From the NCBI GenBank assembly GCA_003233025.1, contig QIKS01000064.1:1-6480 (forward strand): a DNA stretch of 6,480 bases, written 5' to 3'. The translations under genes and the position numbers were made by a program. Below, piece after piece: positions 1 through 6,480 of this stretch. A model generated the notes under the pieces. The model had not been told where the DNA came from. It made no database searches and saw only the letters and a list, made by a program, of their open reading frames with translations. The DNA is from Hellea balneolensis. GTDB taxonomy: Bacteria > Pseudomonadota > Alphaproteobacteria > Caulobacterales > Maricaulaceae. Each line of letters starts with the position of its first letter. Position 1 is the stretch's first letter.

Positions 1-27
1 GTATCCAACCTTAAACGCCTACCCCCT

Positions 28-56
28 TGACCCCAATCATCAGGGGTCATATTTTT
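28..56 (+). terminator. Rho-independent terminator of an upstream unit
   Basis: A perfect 7-bp inverted repeat, TGACCCC at 28-34 and GGGGTCA at 43-49, encloses an 8-base loop and is followed by a T-rich tract (50-56, five consecutive T). The T-rich side is on the right, so it works for transcription entering from the left. The gene it ends is outside the window. One frame of bases 1-30 ends with TGA at 28-30 and could be that gene's last codons, but so little is visible that no call is made. The terminator also argues against starting murA upstream of it. Confidence 0.6.
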
Positions 57-60
57 GCCT

Positions 61-89
61 TTGTTATTGACAAAACTGATTCCTGTAAT
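61..89 (+). promoter_or_regulatory. Candidate sigma70-type promoter for murA operon
   Basis: TTGTTA at 61-66 (4 of 6 to the -35 consensus) and TGTAAT at 84-89 (5 of 6 to the -10 consensus) are 17 bases apart. This lies just after the terminator and about 25 bases before the murA start, which implies a short leader. A perfect TTGACA at 67-72 overlaps it but has no good -10 partner at 16-18 bases (only TGTGGC at 90-95). The position is sensible. The call rests on motif matching by eye only. Confidence 0.35.
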
Positions 90-113
90 TGTGGCAATCA
101 AACTGGAAATTTT

Positions 114-1385
114 ATGGATAAAATCGTTATTGAAGGCGGCGTGCCTTTATCGGGGGAGATCACGGTAAGCGGCGCTAAAAACTCTGCAATCAAACTCATG
201 GCTGTCTGCCTTTTGACCGATGAGCCACTTGAGCTGACCAATATGCCGCGCCTGCGCGATACCCGCTTTATGGGGCAATTATTGGCGTGTCTGGGGGCGA
301 AGGTCGAGGAAGCGCCGGGGGCGCGCCTGTTATTACATGCCAAAACCCTGACCTCAACCACAGCGTCTTATGATTTGGTGCGAAAAATGCGCGCAACATT
401 TAATGTGCTCGGCCCGATATTGGCGCGAGAGGGCAAAGCCAAAGTTTCCTTGCCCGGCGGTTGCGCCATCGGGGCCAGACCGGTTGATTTACATCTTGAT
501 GCCCTTAAGGCGTTAGGCGCGCAAATTGAGCTGAGCGACGGTTATGTGATTGCTGAGGCGAAGAACGGCTTAAAGGGCGCGGAAATCACCTTCCCCTTTA
601 TCAGCGTCGGCGCCACCGAACACACCTTGCTGGCCTGCGTTTTGGCCAAGGGCGAGACCGTGCTTAACAATGCGGCGCGTGAACCTGAAATCATTGATTT
701 GGCTGATTGCCTCAATGCTATGGGCGCGAAAATTAGCGGCGCCGGACGTTCGGAAATCCGCATTCAAGGCGTCAGCCGCCTTAAGGGGATTAGCTATAGC
801 GTTGTGCCCGACCGTATCGAAGCTGGCACCTATGCTTTAGCGGCGGCAACGGCGGGCGGTTCTGTCCGGCTGGTTAATGTACGCTCTGAGCATTTGGGCT
901 CGCTTTGGCCGTTAATCGCCAAGGCGGGAGCGACCGTCACCATGGATGATAATTCCGTGCTGATTGAGCGCGGGCAGGGGACGCCTTTGCGCCCGGTTGA
1001 TATGGAAACACAGGCTTATCCCGGCTTTCCAACCGATTTACAGGCGCAATTCATGGCCATGGTTTGTTTGGCCGACGGGGTGTCGATCATTCGCGAAAAT
1101 ATTTTTGAAAACCGGTTTATGCATTGCCCGGAATTGGTACGCATGGGGGCCAATATCACCGTCACCGGCCGCGAGGCGATTGTGCGCGGGGTTGAGCGTT
1201 TGACAGGGGCGCCGGTCATGGCGACAGATTTGCGGGCGTCCGCCAGTCTTGTTGCAGCGGGCTTGGCGGCGGACGGGATAACGGAAATCTCGCGGGTTTA
1301 TCATCTCGACCGGGGATTTGAAAACATTGATGTCAAATTAGGCAATTGCGGTGCGCGCATTAAACGGGTATCGGAAACAGGATGA
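114..1385 (+). CDS. murA: UDP-N-acetylglucosamine 1-carboxyvinyltransferase (MurA)
   Basis: MurA transfers enolpyruvate from PEP to UDP-GlcNAc, the first committed cytoplasmic step of peptidoglycan synthesis and the target of fosfomycin. The 423-residue product is close to the 419 of E. coli MurA. Family residues are all visible: Lys22 in SGAKNSA, catalytic Cys117 in LPGGCAIGARPVDLHL (so predicted fosfomycin-sensitive, as Asp at this site gives resistance), Asp308 in PGFPTDLQAQ, and Arg400 in YHLDRGF. The two inside-out alpha/beta domains appear complete. I chose ATG at 114 because the following MDKIVIEGG is the normal N-terminus, GGAAA at 105-109 can serve as ribosome binding site, and an upstream TTG at 27 would translate through the terminator and promoter. 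It is the first gene of a tightly coupled unit; its stop overlaps the next start by 4 bases (ATGA). Function is essentially certain. Confidence 0.97.
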   Translation: MDKIVIEGGVPLSGEITVSGAKNSAIKLMAVCLLTDEPLELTNMPRLRDTRFMGQLLACLGAKVEEAPGARLLLHAKTLTSTTASYDLVRKMRATFNVLGPILAREGKAKVSLPGGCAIGARPVDLHLDALKALGAQIELSDGYVIAEAKNGLKGAEITFPFISVGATEHTLLACVLAKGETVLNNAAREPEIIDLADCLNAMGAKISGAGRSEIRIQGVSRLKGISYSVVPDRIEAGTYALAAATAGGSVRLVNVRSEHLGSLWPLIAKAGATVTMDDNSVLIERGQGTPLRPVDMETQAYPGFPTDLQAQFMAMVCLADGVSIIRENIFENRFMHCPELVRMGANITVTGREAIVRGVERLTGAPVMATDLRASASLVAAGLAADGITEISRVYHLDRGFENIDVKLGNCGARIKRVSETG

Positions 1386-1828
1386 GCCAGGACATGAAAA
1401 ACCCATCCTTAAAACTGATCGCCGAAAGCCAGCAAGATTTGGCTGTGATTGCGGCCAGCTTGCAAGACGCGATTGTCAAAGTCTCTGATATCGTCGTTGA
1501 CAAGGACGCCAAAACCCTAACCGTGCGTGCCTTTCGCTTTATGCATGAGGGCGCAGCCGACAAGCGTGTGGTGTGTGCCTTGCGGTTTAACCATGTTCTT
1601 GGCGTGCAAACCAAAGGGATAAACCGTGCCGACCCGGATGCTTTTTTGGTTTTGCTGACGATTGATTTTAAAAAAAATAAAGGCCGCTCGTCTGCGGGTG
1701 TGGCCGAATTGGTATTTGCAGGCGGCGGTAGCCTCAAGGCGGAGGCCGAATATATCGAAGCGCGCCTGGTGGATTTAGGCCCGCCCCAAGACGCCCGCGC
1801 CACGCCTTTGCACCCGTCCAGCGGATAA
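1382..1828 (+). CDS. DUF2948 family protein, function unknown
   Basis: A 148-residue protein that I recognise as the DUF2948 family, found in alphaproteobacteria directly after murA. Conserved stretches seen are LQDAIVKVSDI (27-37), LRFNHVLGVQTKGINR (67-82), DAFLVLLTIDF (86-96) and the C-terminal ELVFAGGGSLKAEAEYIEARLVDLG (from 109). There is no signal peptide, membrane segment or recognisable catalytic motif, so it is probably a small soluble cytoplasmic protein. The ATG at 1382 overlaps the murA stop (ATGA) with GGAAA just upstream. A second in-frame ATG four codons later (1394) could equally be the start, since many family members begin near the NPSLKL segment. An A8 run at 1670-1677 lies inside the gene, but the frame is intact. 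It is co-translated with murA, so a role tied to envelope growth is conceivable, but that is inference from position alone. Confidence 0.9.
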   Translation: MSQDMKNPSLKLIAESQQDLAVIAASLQDAIVKVSDIVVDKDAKTLTVRAFRFMHEGAADKRVVCALRFNHVLGVQTKGINRADPDAFLVLLTIDFKKNKGRSSAGVAELVFAGGGSLKAEAEYIEARLVDLGPPQDARATPLHPSSG

Positions 1829-2310
1829 TGTCGGAGGGCGACCATTATATTGCCGAATTGCATATAGATGCGGACAGCCTGCCGGCGACAAGCCCTGAAA
1901 TGGAGCATGAACGTCGGGTGGCTATTTTTGATCTGCTTGAGGATAATTTATTTCGCCCGCTCAGCTCACCGTCCGGGCCATATGTGTTGACCATATCTTT
2001 GAAAGACAAGCGCTTGCAGCTTAATGTGCTGCGGACGAACGGTGTGTTGCGAGGTGATTTTTCTTTGTCCCTGACGCCGTTTCGCCGAATTATCAAAGAT
2101 TATTTCATGATTTGCGAAGCCTATCATGAAGCAATCCGCACCGCGACATCGGCGCAAATCGAGGCGATTGATATGGGGCGGCGCGGACTTCATAATGAAG
2201 GCTCGCGTCTGTTCTCAGATAGTTTTCGCAATGTAATTGAAGTTGATTTTAACACATCGCGCCGGTTTTTTACCGTGATTTGTGCGCTGCACAGGCGGCC
2301 GCAATCATGA
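1828..2310 (+). CDS. UPF0262 family protein, function unknown
   Basis: A 160-residue protein recognised as UPF0262, an uncharacterised family of about this length known from alphaproteobacteria. The diagnostic conserved blocks are present: EHERRVAIFDLLEDN (26-40), SLTPFRRIIKDYFMICEAYHEAIR (81-104), IEAIDMGRRGLHNEG (111-125) and VDFNTSRRFFTVICALH (139-155). It lacks a signal peptide or transmembrane segment and is likely cytoplasmic. The start shares one base with the preceding stop (TAATG at 1826-1830), so translation is probably by re-initiation; only a weak AGCGG-like binding site is seen upstream. Its stop overlaps the following phosphatase start (ATGA). In many relatives hisD precedes this gene; here DUF2948 does. 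The high conservation of the arginine- and histidine-rich blocks suggests a binding or catalytic surface, but no reaction can be assigned. Confidence 0.92.
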   Translation: MSEGDHYIAELHIDADSLPATSPEMEHERRVAIFDLLEDNLFRPLSSPSGPYVLTISLKDKRLQLNVLRTNGVLRGDFSLSLTPFRRIIKDYFMICEAYHEAIRTATSAQIEAIDMGRRGLHNEGSRLFSDSFRNVIEVDFNTSRRFFTVICALHRRPQS

Positions 2311-2732
2311 GTAAAGGCTATAAATCCGTCCTGTTTGTTTGCACGTTAAATTCCATTCGCTCGCCCATGGCAGAAGGACTGCTGAAACACAAAATGGCGT
2401 CCGGTATTTATGTGCAATCTTGTGGCTTGGAAGCAGGCGATTTGAACGATCTCATGGTCGCGGTGATGGTCGAGAAAAACATTGATATGAGCGGACATAA
2501 TGCCCAAGCCCTCGGTGATTTGGGTGATACCAGTTTTGATCTTGTCATTGCTTTCACCCAAGGCGCCGAGGGCGCGGTGCGGGCGGTTTTTGATGATAGT
2601 GCCAGTGAAATAGAGCTGTGGGAAACCCCGGACCCGACGATTGGGGCCATGGATGTCCGTGCCATGATGAACAATTACCGCGCTGTGCGCGACAGTATTG
2701 CTGTGCGGCTTGAGCAGAAATTTAATATTTAG
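2307..2732 (+). CDS. Low-molecular-weight protein tyrosine phosphatase-like protein
   Basis: A 141-residue member of the low-molecular-weight phosphatase / arsenate reductase fold. The phosphate-binding loop C-X5-R-S is at the usual place: Cys12 nucleophile, Arg18, Ser19 (VCTLNSIRSPMAEG). The general acid is probably Asp109 in the DPT segment. The classical loop is CxGNxCRS; here the glycine is Leu14 and the second cysteine is Ile17, and the tyrosines that usually follow the DP are missing. The substrate may therefore not be a phosphotyrosine protein, and a reductase-like or other phosphomonoesterase role cannot be excluded. Start chosen at ATG 2307: it makes an ATGA overlap with UPF0262, has AGGCGG at 2293-2298 in front, and gives a normal N-terminus. 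The longer frame from TTG 2280 only adds residues encoded by the UPF0262 tail. It is the last gene of the murA unit. In many relatives infA follows; here a 137-base gap and guaB follow. Confidence 0.88.
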   Translation: MSKGYKSVLFVCTLNSIRSPMAEGLLKHKMASGIYVQSCGLEAGDLNDLMVAVMVEKNIDMSGHNAQALGDLGDTSFDLVIAFTQGAEGAVRAVFDDSASEIELWETPDPTIGAMDVRAMMNNYRAVRDSIAVRLEQKFNI

Positions 2733-2817
2733 GCTCAGGAGCTATTATTTTATCAACCGCAGCCAGCTCAAACACACCACGAAAAAACTTCAATTTTTCA
2801 CCAATCACCCCTAGCAT
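2722..2817 (-). other. Possible small ORF or 3' remnant of a gene, antisense
   Basis: On the - strand an ATG at 2817 opens a 31-codon frame ending at TAA (2722-2724), overlapping the phosphatase 3' end. Its product, MLGVIGEKLK...IIAPEPKY, resembles ordinary protein in composition. The + strand over 2744-2818 has roughly 24 C to 5 G by hand count, the reverse of what the + strand genes show, which is what a - strand coding remnant would leave. The frame stays open upstream into antisense of guaB. No convincing ribosome binding site precedes the ATG (nearest AGG is about 12 bases away). I do not recognise the peptide. It may be chance, a small gene, or the surviving tail of a gene that was once convergent with the phosphatase. 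Confidence 0.2.
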
Positions 2818-2822
2818 AAAAT
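2795..2822 (+). promoter_or_regulatory. Candidate guaB promoter
   Basis: TTTTCA at 2795-2800 (4 of 6 to -35) and TAAAAT at 2817-2822 (5 of 6 to -10) are separated by 16 bases, in the only sizeable gap of the window and about 48 bases before the guaB start. GAAAAA at 2781-2786 and TTTTTC at 2794-2799 form a 6-bp inverted repeat touching the -35 element, which could be an operator or simply A/T-rich promoter sequence. Matching was by eye and other alignments are possible. Confidence 0.3.
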
Positions 2823-2837
2823 CGTTAAGCCTGATAC

Positions 2838-4327
<1,490 letters not shown>

Positions 4328-5635
4328 ATGAAATTAGGTGGACGCATACAAGGGGCCATTGAGGTCTTGGACGATATTATTTCGCGCCATACCCCGGCCA
4401 CAAACGCCCTACGCGATTGGGGCAAAGCGCACCGGTTTGCCGGCTCGAAAGACCGGGCAGCGATCGGGGCTTTGGTTTTGGATGCTTTGCGCCGAAAATC
4501 GTCTTTAGCGTGGCGGATGGACGACGACAGCGCGCGCGGCTTGACCCTCGGTGTTTTGGCATTTGTTTGGAGCGAGGACGTAAAAACTCTCAAAGCCGCA
4601 TTTGAAGATGACACCCACAGCCCCGAGCCGCTGAGCGCAGATGAGATTAAATTTATGGAAGGTGCCAAGGACTTACAATCCGCGCCCGACTGGATAAAGG
4701 CCGATGTTCCAGAATGGATATGGCCAAGCTTTGAAAACAATTATGGCGAGGACGCGATTTTGGAAGGTCGTGCGCTTTTAGAACGTCCGCCGCTCGATTT
4801 ACGGGTCAATAGTTTGAAGGCAGAGCGCAGCGCCGTTTTAAAAAGCCTCGAGCAATTTGGCGTTGAGCCGACACCTTTGTCGCCTTTGGGTTTGCGGATA
4901 AAAGCTGGGACGTCGCTGGACCGGCTGCCAAATATTCAGCTAGAGCCTGCTTATCTGACGGGGGAAGTGGAAATTCAGGACGAAGGTTCGCAGATCGTCT
5001 CCTTGCTTGTTGAAGCGAAACCGGGCGAACGGATTTTGGATTATTGCGCCGGCGGCGGCGGAAAAACTCTGGCACTGGCCAGCCAAATGCAAGGTCAAGG
5101 CACGATTTATGCCTATGATATTGACAAGCGTCGCCTGGCGCCTACCTATGCGCGTTGCCTACGGGCAGGGGTTAAAAATGTGGAAATTTTTCAACCACCT
5201 ATGACATCCTTAAACGGGCTTAAAGGGAAAATGGACAGGGTATTAATCGACGCGCCGTGTTCAGGATCTGGCACATGGCGGCGCAAGCCAGACGCCAAAT
5301 GGCGGTTGTCGGAGGAGACATTATTATTGCGGCTCAAGGAGCAGCAAACGGTTTTGGCCCAAGCCAAGGATTTCGTAAAGCCGGGCGGGTTTTTGTTTTA
5401 TGTGACGTGCTCGATGTTTGCTGAGGAAAATGAGGGGCAGATCTATAAATTTTTAGAGACCAATTCCGGCTATGAATTATTGTCGGCCGGGGAGAGCTTT
5501 GAGGAAATTATCGGAGACGGTAAAGCCAAGCCTTGGTCGGAAGATGGTTGCACCCTGACCTTGACCCCCCACGCGACACAAACCGACGGATTTTTCTTTG
5601 CCGTCATGCAGCGAAAATCTGAAAGCACGTCATGA
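4328..5635 (+). CDS. RsmB/NOP-family SAM-dependent RNA (cytosine-5) methyltransferase
   Basis: A 435-residue protein with a complete Rossmann-fold m5C RNA methyltransferase domain in its C-terminal half. The SAM-binding motif I is DYCAGGGGKTLALA (238-251), the acidic ribose-binding motif is YDIDKRRL (263-270), motif IV is DAPCSGSGTWRRKPDAKW with Cys311, and motif VI is YVTCSMFAEENEG with Cys361. By analogy to RsmB, Cys361 attacks the cytosine and Cys311 helps release product. GFFFAVMQR near the end is the usual last strand. The first 80 or so residues resemble a diverged NusB-like RNA-binding region (RFAGSKDRAAIGALVLDALRR), then a PUA-free linker leads to the catalytic core. 16S rRNA (C967 type) is the likely target, but the exact base is not shown by sequence, so no symbol is given. 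It begins immediately after the guaB stop (TAGATG) with only a weak GGAT upstream, and overlaps guaA by 4 bases, so it depends on coupling to its neighbours. Confidence 0.93.
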   Translation: MKLGGRIQGAIEVLDDIISRHTPATNALRDWGKAHRFAGSKDRAAIGALVLDALRRKSSLAWRMDDDSARGLTLGVLAFVWSEDVKTLKAAFEDDTHSPEPLSADEIKFMEGAKDLQSAPDWIKADVPEWIWPSFENNYGEDAILEGRALLERPPLDLRVNSLKAERSAVLKSLEQFGVEPTPLSPLGLRIKAGTSLDRLPNIQLEPAYLTGEVEIQDEGSQIVSLLVEAKPGERILDYCAGGGGKTLALASQMQGQGTIYAYDIDKRRLAPTYARCLRAGVKNVEIFQPPMTSLNGLKGKMDRVLIDAPCSGSGTWRRKPDAKWRLSEETLLLRLKEQQTVLAQAKDFVKPGGFLFYVTCSMFAEENEGQIYKFLETNSGYELLSAGESFEEIIGDGKAKPWSEDGCTLTLTPHATQTDGFFFAVMQRKSESTS

Positions 5636-6480
5636 GTGATAGCCACGAGCGATTGCTGATCATTGATTTTGGCTCGCAAGTGACCAAATTGATTGCCAGG
5701 CGGGTTCGTGAAAGCGGGGTGTATTGTGAAGTTCATCCCTTTAATAAAATCTCAAAAAACTTTCTCGCGGACTTCGCTCCGCAGGCGGTTATCCTGTCAG
5801 GTGGCCCCAGCAGTGTGACACAGGCCAATAGCCCACATATCGACGAAGCGGTCTTTGGCCTGCATGTGCCGATTTTGGGGATTTGCTATGGTCAGCAGGT
5901 TTTGTGCAAGCAATTGGGCGGTACGGTGGAAAGCTCGACAGAGCGCGAATTTGGCCGTGCCGACATTGAAATCGTCAAAGACAGCCCGCTATTTGACGGT
6001 ATTGGCGAGATTTCGAGCCAGCACCGGGTGTGGATGAGCCACGGAGACCGTGTTAGTAGATTGCCACAAGGCTTTGAAATTATTGCAAAATCTTCAAATG
6101 CGCCCTTTGCGGCCACGGAAGATATTGTGCGGCATTATTATAGCGTCATGTTCCATCCTGAGGTCGAACATACCCTTATCGGTGCGCAAATCCTGCGCAA
6201 TTTCACTCATAAAATCTCCGGATTTCGGGGCGATTGGACAATGGCTCGCTTTAAGCAAGAGGCGATAAAGGCAGTGCAGGCGCAGGTTGGCGACGGCAAG
6301 GTTATTTGCGGGCTATCGGGAGGGGTGGATAGCTCCGTGGTTGCTGTCCTTTTGCATGAAGCGATTGGTGAGCAGCTCACATGTGTGTTCGTTGATACCG
6401 GGATGATGCGCGAAAATGAATCTGATGAAGTTATTTCATTATTTTCAAAGCATTATAATATTAACTTAATTCATGTGGAC
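5632..6480 (+). CDS. guaA: GMP synthase, glutamine-hydrolysing (GuaA), 3' end outside window
   Basis: GuaA converts XMP to GMP using ATP and glutamine, the step after GuaB. The window holds 283 codons with no stop; the family is about 520 residues, so roughly the last 240 are cut off by the window edge rather than by a mutation. The N-terminal class I glutamine amidotransferase domain is intact: oxyanion-loop ILSGGPSSV (54-62), nucleophile Cys85 in GICYGQQ, and His175 and Glu177 in FHPEVEHT complete the triad. The ATP pyrophosphatase domain begins after FRGDWTM, with the P-loop GLSGGVDSS (227-235) and the following VFVDTGMMRENE (252-263). The ATG at 5632 overlaps the methyltransferase stop (ATGA); only a weak GAAAG is in front. 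The N-terminal IIDFGSQVTKLIARRVRE matches alphaproteobacterial homologues. Co-transcription with guaB lets the cell adjust both GMP-forming enzymes together. Confidence 0.97.
   Translation, partial: MSDSHERLLIIDFGSQVTKLIARRVRESGVYCEVHPFNKISKNFLADFAPQAVILSGGPSSVTQANSPHIDEAVFGLHVPILGICYGQQVLCKQLGGTVESSTEREFGRADIEIVKDSPLFDGIGEISSQHRVWMSHGDRVSRLPQGFEIIAKSSNAPFAATEDIVRHYYSVMFHPEVEHTLIGAQILRNFTHKISGFRGDWTMARFKQEAIKAVQAQVGDGKVICGLSGGVDSSVVAVLLHEAIGEQLTCVFVDTGMMRENESDEVISLFSKHYNINLIHVD

Noticed and set aside
27..113. Longer murA beginning at TTG 27
   Set aside because: It would translate through the terminator hairpin and candidate promoter, adds 29 residues not typical of MurA, and the ATG at 114 gives the canonical N-terminus.
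2280..2306. Phosphatase start at TTG 2280
   Set aside because: The extra nine residues are out-of-frame UPF0262 sequence; ATG 2307 has a better binding site and the standard ATGA overlap.
2731..2751. Possible terminator after the phosphatase gene (GCT/AGC stem then TATTATTTTAT)
   Set aside because: The stem is only 3-4 bp with a 4-base loop and the T tract is interrupted, so it is too weak to call.
5767..5782. GCGGA/TCCGC hairpin inside guaA as a small inserted palindromic element
   Set aside because: Only 5 bp, the reading frame and protein length around it are normal for GuaA, and no second copy is seen in the window.

Overview
The window is a compact stretch of ordinary bacterial chromosome. 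Every clear gene is on the + strand, and all of them are housekeeping genes. Three things point to an alphaproteobacterium. The run murA, DUF2948, UPF0262 and a low-molecular-weight phosphatase is a neighbourhood I know only from that class. The second half carries guaB, an RsmB/NOP-type RNA methyltransferase and guaA, also a familiar alphaproteobacterial order. The GuaA N-terminus (DFGSQVTKLIARRVRE) has the alphaproteobacterial look. G+C looks close to half by eye, low for many Rhizobiales and more like moderate-GC marine or free-living lineages; I cannot place it to genus.

Region 1 (1-113) holds a Rho-independent terminator for whatever lies upstream and a candidate promoter for murA. Region 2 (114-2732) is one tight unit: murA (peptidoglycan precursor synthesis), a DUF2948 protein, a UPF0262 protein and a low-molecular-weight protein tyrosine phosphatase-like protein. 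They are joined by ATGA, TAATG and ATGA overlaps, so they are almost certainly co-transcribed and translationally coupled. The hisD gene that commonly sits between DUF2948 and UPF0262 is absent, and infA does not follow the phosphatase.

Region 3 (2733-2869) is the only real intergenic gap. It is strongly C-rich and G-poor on the + strand, carries a coding-looking 31-codon frame on the - strand, a candidate guaB promoter, and a small hairpin just before the guaB ribosome binding site. Region 4 (2870-6480) is a second unit: guaB (IMP to XMP), an RNA m5C methyltransferase-like gene with no gap after guaB, and guaA (XMP to GMP), which overlaps the methyltransferase by 4 bases and runs off the window end.

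GuaB and GuaA catalyse the two consecutive steps of GMP synthesis. The methyltransferase probably modifies rRNA and rides in the same transcript. I see no mobile element, CRISPR array, tRNA, rRNA, phage gene or defence system. The most worthwhile observations are the altered gene order around hisD, the antisense-looking intergenic remnant, and the structured guaB leader. None is strong evidence of a new system.
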